The notes under the pieces are model-generated. The model was not told where the DNA came from. It was given only the letters and a program-made list of their open reading frames with translations, and did no database searches. From Isoetes taiwanensis (taxonomy: Eukaryota > Streptophyta > Lycopodiopsida > Isoetales > Isoetaceae): 64,000 bases of DNA. Below, piece after piece: positions 45,650-56,654 of the stretch. The translations under genes and the position numbers were made by a program. Position 1 is the first letter of the stretch. Every line of letters starts with the position of its first letter. Location of the stretch: contig JAJEKV010000096.1 of the NCBI GenBank assembly GCA_021234155.1, forward strand, positions 3,471,678 to 3,535,677, written 5' to 3'.

Positions 45650-46165
45650 CAACGTGACACATATGGTGAAACATGTGGTGAAACATGTGGTGACACATAT
45701 GGTGAACCTGGCGTGGTGACTCATGTGGTGAAACATGTGGTGAAACATGTGTTGACATGTGGTGAACCTGGCGCATGTTACATCAGGGACATCAAAATAC
45801 AATTACATATTACATCAAAAGCAAACATATTACATTGAAACAAGGGACATCAAAATACAATTGAGCATGGAATTGATATATTTACAGCATTTATTTTACA
45901 CCATATTTTTCACCACACTACGCACCACATAGCGTATATTACAGCATGTATTTTACACCATGTTAATCACCACACTAGGCACCACAAAGCATATATTTAC
46001 AGCATTTATTTTACATCACGTGCCTCACCACACTAGGCACCGCATATCATATATCACAGCATTAATAGGCACCACATACCACAAGCAATCACTAACCACA
46101 ACAACCACATATCACACGCAATTACTAACCACATACCACATTAACAATAAAAAATGTGGTGAAGA
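45650..46165. repeat. CATGTGGTGA minisatellite with inverted partner (copy 2)
   Basis: GGTGA-type units at 45,658-45,770 face CACCACA-type units at 45,900-46,140, inside the intron that begins at the donor at 46,183. Same arrangement as 1,415-1,935. Confidence 0.8.
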
Positions 46166-46183
46166 TGAAAGAAATGAAATAAC

Positions 46184-46952
46184 CTGTGATTCTTCCAGAT
46201 AGTGAGTGGCATGATCCTGTCTTACATTTCGTTCCAATCTTCTGAACTTGACATCCTTTGCATTTGGAGAGACCCTACTGTTTTCAGTCCAAAATTGCTG
46301 CACAAGTTCTATGACAGAATTGGGAATTGCATCTGCTCTTCTAACTCTTTTGTACAAAACCCATTTCCCCCCTTTGCAATCTATCTCTTCCCTCTTCAAT
46401 TTTGCTTTGGTAAGATTCATAGGATGAACACCCAGCAGTTTACCAAAACCCCGAGCACTGACAGGATTAGCATTTTCAGTAATGCTTCCTCTTACGGCCA
46501 TAGCAAGGCAACTACTCTTGGCTGCTAAACTGTTTGCTGTTAGACTTCTTCACAAGTTGAATGGAAGCCCTGAGGTTGCTGACCACAATGCTCTTGGTTT
46601 GCAAATCTTTTAGCTCTTCACCAAGTACGTTGTCCATTGTGTCATCTTCCAGGAAATCTCGTAAAACCTCTTTCTTATCACTGTCAGCCAAGCCATTAGT
46701 GGTGCTATGAAATGAAGATAATAATTTCAACACCATCCGACGCCTAGTAGAGGCCGTTCTGGTGGATCCTCCCTCTGCTGATGCAAATTTTGCTAATTCT
46801 TCTTTGGCTTCCCTTTTTCCTTTCCTTTGGCGTCTTTTATGATCCCGTTCTTGTTCTGGAGTTCTCTTTCTCACACACATGCTCGGTTTGAGATTTTTAA
46901 GCAATTGCTTCCAAATTAAATGATTCAAAGTATGAACCGGATTGATCCACAA
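46184..46952 (-). CDS. Uncharacterised gene, 5' coding block
   Basis: Two minus-strand frames join with one shift near 46,505. The first (46,952-46,512) starts MWINPVHTLNHLIW, has a strongly basic run KRRQRKGKREAKEE (possible nuclear localisation), then RRMVLKLLSSFHSTTNG and LGEELKDLQTKSIVVSNL. The second (46,501-46,184) contains GFGKLLGVHPMNLTKAKLK, VIELVQQFWTENSRVSPNAK and THYLEESQ, and ends at a CAG|GTTATT donor. The FW-x-SRVSPN-KDV-LEESQ layout recalls uncharacterised transposon-encoded proteins. That is an impression only. Confidence 0.5.
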
Positions 46953-47054
46953 CTGGATTAAGCGCCATAGCCATGTGCTTCAGGAAAGGCACGGGTGGGT
47001 TTAGGAATCGGTTAGGTGGAAATTGGAATGGGGCGGGTGGTTTAGGAATCGGGT

Positions 47055-47310
47055 TGTTGCAGTTCAAGAAATGATTGAATCCGGGCAGTTATGCACTAGG
47101 TGCCAAACAAACATTTAAAATTGCACCACAAATTTGATATCTCCCACCACATTTTTAGGGGGGACATGGGGGACACCAAGGGTGTTCCATTACACCATGC
47201 TTTCACCCTTTGAAGCTCCAAAATGTTCTTTAAAAGCTGCTTCCACAGGACTCGCCTGCATACTTCAATGAAATACAAATTTACATGTCTCATCTAACTA
47301 TGTAAGCACA
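47055..47310. other. Spacer between the unknown gene and LINE-A (copy 2)
   Basis: Short interval with 'tgcactaggtgccaaacaaacattt' and a G-run 'ttaggggggacatgggggacacc'. No gene is seen. The copy 1 counterpart is 2,840-3,070. Confidence 0.5.
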
Positions 47311-50300
47311 AAAAGATGCCACGGGGAGGCGAGCACGGGCACAATGTACTTACTCGGAATAGGAGACTAGCGATAAGAATCAATTTGAAGGTCTTGAATC
47401 GGGATGCATTCCGACATTTCGATTCAAGGGAGGAACACTCATAAAATTGTCGATTATCTTTTTTTAGGCCACCATAATAACACCACGTGCAGATGAATGA
47501 ATGCCCTGAAATATGTGGTGTCTGTGATGCTTCCATATCGACCATAGGAGCCAATCAGAACCAAGATGGAATGCTCTCTGTTTAGCTAGGGACCATGCAT
47601 TGGGATAGGACACCAAAAGGATGCATCGGCAGTCCAATGTACTGTTAAACAAACCTTGTAGCTAGGACCCGGCCCGTTGAATCTACGGACAATGAAAAGA
47701 GACAATACTCAAGAGTCTCAACATCCCGAAAAGGAGAGCGGGCATCTGCCGGATATCACGAGGATCATAGCGATGTCGAGAAAGCATTAACACGCGCCAG
47801 CCACGGGATAACACGCCACCATAGTACAGAGACTTTAAAGTAGAGCAATCTATCCCAAAGCCATCGCCATGTACAAGACAAAGTGGGTTGTGGAACATGT
47901 AGGTGCCACCCATCTGGCAACTGGAGGGGCTGTGGTGCTAAAAGGTGATATACTGATTTGACAAAGTGCTTGCCTTTGTGAATATTTTCATGACAGTCCC
48001 ACGGCACCCTTTCATTAGTACCAACTTGCACTATAAGAGGCAAATTTTCTGCGACCTTCTCCCATAGAGACACATCCCAACGAGAGAGCAGGGACTTTGC
48101 CTGAAATTCAGGCCAAAACAGTAGGTGACCCACTGCATACCATGCTTGAATAGAGACAACACTTGCAAGAACCCATCATCTCTGTGTAAGGGGATAAATT
48201 GATGCTGCCAGTGGAGGTGCTGAAGGGTCTGGAGGCAGTGATGCCCACCACCATGGAGCCTCCAATAGGGTGTGGATGGAGGGGCATGGTCAGAAAAGAT
48301 GTTTGACTGCATAATGCTGTCAACAATCCACGCAAAAATGGAGACGCACTTGGAAAAGGCTGCAGAGGCTGAAATAATGCCCAAGGTAGGACTAGTTTAA
48401 CAGCCTTCTTGCTTAGAGGGATACGGTGATCCAGAGCTTGTCCAAGAAGGCGTAAACGAAGAGAGTCATCTTCACCATTCAGGAGTCTCCAAATGAATTT
48501 TGAAATAAGGACTTTGCTCTACAGTAAGAAGTCCATCATACCCACTTACCCAGACCACCTGTTCATTTTGGAAGGATGCATTTCGACCAAGCCACCTTAA
48601 TCACAGCACTTTCCTCATTATCCGCCCATATAAAGTTTCGAACTATTGCAATGAGCTCATGTACTTTGATCTGTGGGGCTAGCAATAAACATGGGTACTA
48701 CTGGGAACTGACTTGGTCACTGTAATGCGACCCGCAAGATACAACTTTGCGGTGGACCACCAGAACAAGTGCTTCTCCAAACCCTTAATGATCTCCCCCC
48801 ATGCAGCTCTAGTGTAACATGGATGCCAACTAGAATCTCCAACAACTTGATGGCCTGTCCATACGCAAGTAATTTACATGGATAATCAGAATACATGTCG
48901 GAGTCGGAGTATCCAATATCCATAAAGTTGTACACTTCTGCCGCCCCACAAGAACACCGGAAGCCAGTGAGAAAGTATCTAAGAGTAATTTGGCAGTTGC
49001 TAGATTCTCAGTATTAGCGACCAGGAAGAGGAACATGTCATCTGCATATTGATTACAGACCTCTTGTGTGCCGTCCTCCATTGCAAGACCATAGAGAAGT
49101 CCCTCTGTGGTCACAACGGTAAATAATTGCGACAACGCCTCTGCGACAATTGTGAAGAGCAGTGGTGCTAAAAGACACTCTGACCGAGTGAGAAGTCATC
49201 TGATGGCTCACCATGGAACATAACAGTCACTCGGGCAGAGATATGTAGCTTCATAATGTCTAATTGTACCCTAAATCCCAGTCTTAGCATACATCGACGC
49301 GTGAATTCCCAGCTAACACTGTCATAAGCTTTTGCAAAATCAAGTTTAAGGTAAATAACTGGAAGATTTTGCTTACGTGCCCAATAGATTCCCTCGTAAG
49401 CAGCAGCAACATTGTCAAGAATGCATCATTTTGGAAGAAAACCTGATTGGGTTGTTGAGATGGACTCTGCCAAGATGTTCTTGGTGAAGATCTTATATAC
49501 GGATGACAATAAGGCGATAAGCCGCCAGTCTGAAATAGTCTAAGGATCTTTGACCTTGCGGATGAGTGAGATAGCACACATGTTTAGAATTCTATCAAAG
49601 CGATTGGACCGTCGAAAGTCCGCGAGAAAGCATCATACACATCGACTCCGGCCATTCCTAACTCTGGAAGAACTCAATTGGCAAACTATCCAAACCTAGG
49701 CATTTGCCTCTTTTTGATTCAAAGGCATCACACCTAAATCAACAACTGTCATGGCCGCCTCTATTGACACGTGTTGCTTTCGCCCGAAGATGATGGGGAA
49801 ATCCTAGACAAAATAGCATCTCGCATTTCTGATTGAAATGGAAGATGTTTTTCAGCGAACCTGGAAGTGGTTATGCAGATATTGCTTGAGTTACGGTTGG
49901 CTCACATTAGCACCGAGCCATCGGCAAAAAGCAATGAGGACATGGTTGGCGTCATCGTCGCCCTCTTAGCCGCCTGAAAAAAAAAGCACAAAGCCGTCTC
50001 CATCCGCGAAACCCTTTGCGGATTTGCCTTTGTCTTTGCACTGCTTTGGATTTGCTCCTCCTCTAATGCTTGGACTGTCTTTGGAATATCTCGATCATGA
50101 ACACACGGAAGGAGTCCTTGTCAAGAAATGGAGCGGGTTTACGATATAAGGTGTCCAATAAAGCGTGAGCTCTGCTCTGAACTCTTGGCTTGCAAAGCCA
50201 TTGACTACCGCAATTGCATCCACTATGCCAGTCATGCATCGACATCGGCTGAAGGCATTTGTCCAAGTGTTCTTGCAGCCTTCTTGAAAGTCAGCATCCT

Positions 50301-50810
50301 TCAAGAACTTTACATTCAAGCAAAAACATGTCCATCGGGCCGTCTACTCTTTGCAAAGGCTCGTCATGCGAAAAAATTGCGGATGGTGGTGCAGGCCGAG
50401 TTGTCTGCGAAGCGAGCCGGAAGAGACTTGGAAGTGCCATAACTGCATTTGCATTCTGTAAGCTCCATCCAATCGCGAGCTTGCGGGATCCCCACCAATT
50501 TGACCGTTGCACCAAGTAAAGGCACCTTCACCATCAATCTCCAAAAGGTTGCAGTCATGGAGTAGACAGAGCCACTACTGGCATTCAAAACCAGACACCA
50601 CTGTAGAGATAGGGCCCAACCGATCGGACTCCATTTCCACCATATTAAGGTCCTCGACAAGCAGCCATGAAATGTGGCAGCCCAAGTTGAGCATCTTCCC
50701 TCGCAAGGAGGCCCGCAGTGAAGCTCTCTGATTGGGCCTGTTCTGGGCGTAAGCATTAATTAGTCCATACTTAACCCCGACCAAAACGATCAGCCTTAGT
50801 GAAGATGACT
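47310..50810 (-). mobile_element. LINE-A, copy 2, decayed
   Basis: Same element as 3,070-6,560, with a better RT core. The minus-strand ORF 49,135-48,830 reads SQLFTVVTTEGLLYGLAMED, QYADDMFLFLV (YADD at 49,048-49,037) and ATAKLLLDTFSLASGVLVG. The endonuclease ORF is 50,784-50,575, and motif A (LDFAKAYD-like) is near 49,350-49,323. A C-terminal ORF spans 48,133-47,765 (VKSVYHLLAPQPLQLPDGWH, VSVLWWRV), but the CPLC zinc cluster that copy 1 keeps is scrambled here at 47,700-47,770. The two copies damage different motifs, which argues against shared ancestral decay at those sites. Confidence 0.9.
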
Positions 50811-50893
50811 GGCAAGGAAGGAAGCCATACCTTTTACTTACATATTTAAGGTTTTTATCTCGGCCAAGAAAACGTCATAACATGTCAGACATG

Positions 50894-52630
50894 TTTGATG
50901 GAGCAACTTAACATCAAAACTTGGGAGAGGTGCAAGGAACTTTATCCCGTTGCGACTTCTGACGAGCATATTGTTCAGTATGCTCCAACTTTTGAAGGAT
51001 GGTTACGTTGTCTTAATAAGCAACTCTGTTTTATCCATGTGCTAAATTCATCTTCTGTTCACAAAACAAAAAGAAAAACAAGGACCTTCCAGAAGGTTTT
51101 ATGCACCTTGTGAGGTTGACACGGGAGAAAAGAACTTTGGCAGACAGAAGGACCTTAGAAGTGGAGCCGTCCGATTTTGAAAATTTCAGCTTGTATGATC
51201 AAAATAATTTCTTTTCCATCATTTAAAGGGACTGCACGAAACTGGTCGGAACATAAAGCCATAGGATTCTACTCTAGTAATAGCAAACCTTTCTTATGGC
51301 TTTAAATTAAAGGACAGTCGTTATGACGACCAGCCATTTAAGAACTCAGAATTCAATGCCTTCATCGATGGTATCAAGCAAACCACAACAGCCAAACAAT
51401 GGCATCTTGTTGTGTTTCATTCCAGCATGCAAGCTGGCCTTGTGGAGTCCACGTTCAAGAACCATTTCGGATCCCCTATGCAAGCAGGTTACAAGAACAT
51501 GGTCTGGTAAGTATTTTATTTTGGAATACAGTAGTTTCTTCTTTGCATGTTTCGATTCTGTTGTTCAAGTTGCTTGCATGTTGATCTTTTTATTTTCATT
51601 TTCTATTCCGGAATATGATTCATTTAGTTTTCTTTAGTTTGTTGGTTCCTTGCTTTGTTTTTGTTACTGTCTGTAATTTTATTTCTGTAGGTATAAGACG
51701 AATATAAGCTACTATGGTGGAGGACCCAGGTTGCTGAGCAAGGTGGAATATCTCCATGTTGCTTACTGGAGTTTTGATGGGAAACACACCATGGAGCACT
51801 TTAACACAACAGCTTGCCAGAATTTTCCCAATATTTTAGAATTTCAGTGGTCTTTGTAGAAACATAGCGATTGATGACTTTATCATCCTCTAGCTACTTC
51901 TAAACTATAGGAATGGTGGCGATTGTTTCCTATTTTTCCAACATTTTTATAGAAATGTATTTACTAGAATTGGATGTTTTACCATAAAATTGAGGTTTTT
52001 ACTGTAAAATGTCCATTAATTTGGCGAACTTACTATAATTGGGATGCAATATTATCAAACTTTGGCGATTTTATGAAGTTCTTTAGCGTACGCATCCTAG
52101 TAAACCATCGAATCCAGATTTAAAAAAAGGGTAAAATATAGCAACTTTACGAAGTTTCACACCTTAAAGTCATCACTGGCTGCAAGACCTAGTGCACAAG
52201 GGAGAATAGTTAATCACTACCAGAAGCCACAAAAGCTGATCAACCATCTCTTAGACATATTTTCACTTCCAGGAGATTGGGTGCATGATGCTTTTTCTAG
52301 CTCTGGTACAACAATAGCTTGTGCACTTAAGAAGGGCCGCAATTGTGTAGCAGTGGACATAGGCAAGAAGCTATAAACTTCATCAAGATGAGATTGGCTG
52401 CCTTACCTATCCTACCAGATGAGCATCAAAAGTTAGGTGCCAAATCTTCATCTGGTTATGCCAAAGTAACCTCTTCAGAGATACACTCTTTAGATGATGA
52501 AGCTACCTTTGCAAAGCTGAAAGAAGTGGCTCTAGCTACTATTCCTGAAGACATTGTAGAAATAGATAAGGGTAAGACGAAAGGAGCAGACGACAGAAAA
52601 GGACCAAGCAGAGACAAGCAAAAAAAATGA
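50894..52630 (+). CDS. N4/N6-type DNA methylase-like gene, copy 2 (best copy)
   Basis: An upstream segment, QLNIKTWERCKELYP...EHIVQYAPTFEGWL, lies at 50,900-51,020. From about 51,270 an open frame runs DSTLVIANLSYGFKLKDSRY, YDDQPFKNSEFNAFIDGI, HLVVFHSS, GYKNMVW to a donor at 51,507. The intron 51,507-51,690 (184 bp, GTAAGT...TAG) is followed by YKTNISYYGGGPRLLSKVEY, LHVAYWSFDGKH and FPNILEF. A further gap precedes KPQKLINHLLDIF, GDWVHDAFSSSGTT and CVAVDI (about 52,175-52,370), then a shift into a tail with KMRLAALP, ending lysine-rich at 52,630. This motif order (catalytic motif first, SAM motif last) is that of class-beta DNA methylases. The catalytic position, normally (D/N/S)PP(Y/F), is NLSY. 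It may be an inactive homologue or a decayed gene. Confidence 0.75.
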
Positions 52631-52634
52631 AGAA

Positions 52635-53390
52635 GACTATGATTTGGACCTTTGACATGTCTTGTGCTAAAATATTTATCATTAACATTTAACTATTATC
52701 AAAATTGATGTACTGAAAAACGTTAAATAAATAATGATTATCTTCTTTACTTCAGTTTGATGTTGTCGATAAATTACTTTTAGAGATTACATATTCATGT
52801 CTAAATTCTTCTATTTTCATGTGCTTTTTTTTTACAAAATCAAAGTTCTCCCTTAATAAGGGCCCAAAATGCGCATAAAAATAAGCTAAACCTCTTGACA
52901 TTCTCAACTGGAACGTAAAATGATCGTTTTTTAGAGCACGGTGTTTTTTTAAAGGGAATCTTTGAAACGGGAGTGATGCAACACTCCCATTTAATTTGCA
53001 ACCTTGTTACACACAAACCTAACTTCAAATTATCACTTAGAATTCATTTATTAGAGAAACGTATGATATAAATTCCAACAAATGACAAGAAAGTAGAAAT
53101 AGAATAGAATAGAATAGAATAGAATATACATTAACGTCCCTCAGGCCGTGAGGCCCCCGGACTGTTTCTCTATATTTATACCTAATGATGATAAAAGAAT
53201 AAAAAGATCAATCATCCAGATTATGCAGATAGTGGTATCACCCTTCCCTTGTTTTGTGTGTTACTAGCTATTCAATTCAAATGAACAAACTTCCATTAGA
53301 TGAGCGTCCCCATCTTGAGAAAGAGGAAGGCTGCAAAGCATAATTGATTGTGCTATTCCCTATTCCACTTTTGTTGGCCATTCTGCAGTT
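52635..53390. other. A/T-rich spacer with (ATAGA)n (copy 2)
   Basis: Pentanucleotide run at 53,094-53,126. It includes 'gggagtgatgcaacactccc', whose ends can pair. No gene is seen. Confidence 0.55.
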
Positions 53391-53394
53391 GGCA

Positions 53395-53577
53395 AAAAGT
53401 CATACGTGGCAAAAAGTCACACTTGTATACGCGTTTTATGGGGCCGGAGAAGTTGATGTTTGTTGCTTAGTGGTAGGCACCAGCCGGTGGGCTTATGAAC
53501 TTTGCTTGACTTATGAACTACAATTTAATTTTACTGGCATTGGAGATGCAGATCATATTCCAGTACTCAAATGGTAA
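53395..53577 (+). CDS. Exon-like open stretch of unknown function
   Basis: The plus strand is open with VTLVYAFYGAGEVDVCCLVV followed by ...ELQFNFTGIGDADHIPVLKW and a stop at 53,575-53,577. The counterpart in copy 1 (9,160-9,330) carries the same text with losses at CAG/CTG sites (for example 'tactggcattggagatgcag' against 'tatcggcattgagatgcg'). It could be a 3' exon of the methylase-like gene, 770 bp downstream, or an unrelated fragment. Confidence 0.35.
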   Translation, partial: KSHTWQKVTLVYAFYGAGEVDVCCLVVGTSRWAYELCLTYELQFNFTGIGDADHIPVLKW

Positions 53578-53579
53578 AA

Positions 53580-54025
53580 TGTTGTGCGACATTGTTGAAT
53601 GATCCTTTTAGAAAGCTGCTCAGTATAATACTATTTTCCACTATTCCACATCTAGATCTGATTATTTTATGGGATAGTTATGGCAAAATGCTCAAAATAA
53701 TTAAATTGATATGTTTCTTAATTTGCCATTTTGGCAATATTCTTGGAAGGTGAAACGATCACTGTTCTACCATTACTATATTAAATGCCCAAATCGATAT
53801 GGAAAGAGTAGTCCTTTCTTGTACCGTTTTTCAATGATAACACACTAGTCCTAGAACAAATGTGTCTTGACCAGGCCACCCAGAATCGCATTCAACGTAC
53901 AATGGAGCAGGACCCAATAAGCAAATGTTCTTGTGGTGTGTGCATAATATGTCTAGTTGGACGTGTCCAGTTGGATGTTACCAATATGCTATGAATGTAA
54001 AAATTAATTATTCTTTCTTCCTCCT
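53580..54025. other. Spacer, no gene seen (copy 2)
   Basis: A/T-rich. I see no supported gene or regulatory motif. Confidence 0.5.
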
Positions 54026-54029
54026 TTCA

Positions 54030-54640
54030 GACATTTTTCATTTTCTAAAAGAAATGGCTGGAATGGCAGGATCTCTAACTATAAAAGGTTATCATCTTCT
54101 TCTTTTTGAATATGTTTCATTTTCCAAAAGAAATGGCTGGAACAGCACGATTTCTAACTGTAAAAGGTTATGATCATCCTTTAGTTCTTGTGACAATTGG
54201 ATGCTGCATGTAAAAATTGCGTTTTCTTTCTTCCTTTTTTTTTTGGGATATGTTTCATTTTTCAAGTGCAATAGCTGGAATGGCAGGATCTCTAAGTGTG
54301 AAAGGTTATGATCTTCTTCTTTTCGAAATGTTTCATTTTTCCAAGAGAAATGGCTAGAACGACAAGATCTGTAACTACAAAAGGTTATGATCGCCCTCTA
54401 GTTTTTGTGACAATTGGATGCTGGCAATATGACATGTTGTAAAAATTGCTTTTTCTTTCTTCTTCTCTTTAGATATGTTTCATTTTTCAAGTGCAATGGT
54501 TGGAATGGCAGGATCTCTAAATGTGAAAGGTTATGATCTTCTTCTTTTCGAATATGTTTTATTTTCCAAGAGAAATGACTAGAACGGCAGGATCTCTAAG
54601 AGTAGAAGGATATGATCATTCTCAAGTGTGATACCCTTTC
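54030..54640 (+). repeat. Tandemly duplicated exon-like units (copy 2)
   Basis: Same array as 9,780-10,390 but cleaner. Units read GMAGSLTIKGY, GTARFLTVKGYD, GMAGSLSVKGYDLLLFE, and RTTRSVTTKGYDRPLVFVTI in various frames. Long units continue as LVTIGC. The repeated peptide core (A/G)-(G/R)-(M/T)-A-(G/R)-S-L-x-x-KGYD is good evidence that the unit was once coding. Confidence 0.75.
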
Positions 54641-54643
54641 AGA

Positions 54644-55795
54644 ATGGAAGCTGTGAAGTTCCTGCTACTTATCTTTAGACAACTTTTTGGATTTGAAAAT
54701 TCTGCATTTTGTGTCTGGCAAGATGGATCAAGTGTATTGAATAAGGAAATTGTGGATTTAGAGGATGCTAGACATGAAAAAGTTTTTATTCGTAATGAAA
54801 TTGATGGTAATTTGTTGATTGTTTAGGTGTATTAATAGCTAGATCTCGTTTTTTTAACTGATAAATTAAGATGTGTGATTCATCTACCAAGTTATTACAA
54901 TCAGTATTTGAGATGCCATGTGAGATAACTAGTAAGGTATGCAATTAGCATATGATCTACATTTATGGTCTCATCCAAAGAGGTCATTGGTTTTAGTTTT
55001 GATAGAACAATCTGTAAAGTTATTATTGTGGCTACCTACAATGTCAAAACACATGTCATGTTTTTTTCTTAGCATAAAACAAACGAATTATAAGGGATGG
55101 GGCCCAAGCAAAAACGTTCGAAGTTGGTGAATAACGCTCAATCTAGGTTCACTATGTTTACATGTTGTCATGTTTGTACCGGCATTAATGTAAAAGCATA
55201 TTGCGGTTGTGTTTTTGTTTGTCAAATGCCAAAAATTAGAGTGTCAACATTTCTACACACAAGACTAGTTGGTGGTCCTAGACAAAGAAACACGAGCTAG
55301 CAAATGAAAAGATTGTGAAATATATGTTTAATTTGTGTAAGACACAAAGTGTTGATATTTGAATCCAGATCAAATGAACAACTTGTTGACACGCATGTTG
55401 TATGACCAATAGAAGGTAATTATTTATTTCTATGATTCTTTGTATTTTATAACTAAAAACATATATTTCAGAGGCTAAAGAGTTGGATAGATGATGCGCG
55501 TAGAAAGAACATAAATTATCAAGATGAAATAACAAAGTTGATAGATTTTAAAAAAGAACAAGATACAAGTACACGAACTATCGAGATGAAATAACAAAGT
55601 TGATAGATGTTAGAAAAAGAACAAAAGACGAGTATTTCCATGGTTCCAAGTTCTCAATTCAACTGCATGATCTCCATAATTCAAAATGTCCACATAGATC
55701 CTGGTTCAGGAGTTGATTTAGTGAACCTTATGAGCAAGAAACTTGGAAAACTCTTGGTTCATTTTGACCATGCGAGAAGAATTCAAGGGTGACGA
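54644..55795 (+). CDS. Unrecognised multi-exon plus-strand gene (copy 2)
   Basis: Counterpart of 10,395-11,545. Blocks are at 54,644-54,823, about 54,870-54,935 (ending AAG|GTATGC), a block after TTTCAG at about 55,470, and 55,607-55,789. They are nearly identical to copy 1, including the ~60-bp tandem duplication encoding DEITKLID. No family is recognised. Confidence 0.4.
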
Positions 55796-56207
55796 CTCTG
55801 GCACCTCTGAAATAACTTACAAAAGTTATATTTAAAAAACTGACTTGAATTTGACAGGATATAGATATAGTCTTTGGTGACTATAGAAAAACATAAAATA
55901 TAATCTCTCCAGTAAAGAAAACAGAAAATACAATCTCACAAGTGAAGTTATGAAAGAAAGTGAACAAAGTGATGAAATCTGGTACTATAAAGTGGGAATA
56001 GTCGTTGGGGGTAATATATAGTGTGGAAGTATGATTTCAAAGTAGCTGTTGGGGGTGGGGGTAGTATATAGTGGGGGAAGTATTATTTCAACACAGCTGT
56101 TCATGTCCCAGAGACTGAATCTAAGCATGGAAGTTGGCATGCGACATGTTCAAGCATGGAAGTTGGCATGCGACATCCCTTCATTAAGTCCACTCTCGCG
56201 CAACATG

Positions 56208-56652
56208 TTACATGGCCCTGTCTGCAAGTTTTATGTTGGGAACGTTTGTAAAATCCAGCCTATGCTGGTCCCATGGCAACTTGGGCCATTTTTCAAAATA
56301 CAGCAAATATTGTGCAAGTACTTTGGCAACTTCAGTGACTTTACTTTGGATAAAGACTACCATTGATGAATCCACGTGGCGCACTCTTTCAATAAACCTC
56401 AAGCAACCAGCCCCTTCTCGTTGTAAAAATACAGGAATAAAGCTTGCTTGAAGCATGTCTTTTAAATTTTTGCATAAAAATGTTAAAAGAATTAGGAAAG
56501 AATTTCTCCATAACCAAGGCATAAGAACCAAGCTCAGCTTGTTTGCGAATTATAGATACATTATCCATCACCTGTGAGACATTATCCATCACCTCTGAAT
56601 GCCACTTTTTGTTTAAAAGCTCCAACAGGCACCATCTTGCACGCCTTCGCAT
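56208..56652 (-). CDS. Unrecognised minus-strand coding block (copy 2)
   Basis: Same two frames as 12,024-12,456 (MRRRARWCLLELLNKKWHSE from 56,652; AKVLAQYLLYFEKWPKLPWD in the second frame). The frame change between them is present in both copies, so it is not a copy-specific error. No domain is recognised. Confidence 0.35.
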
Positions 56653-56654
56653 TA

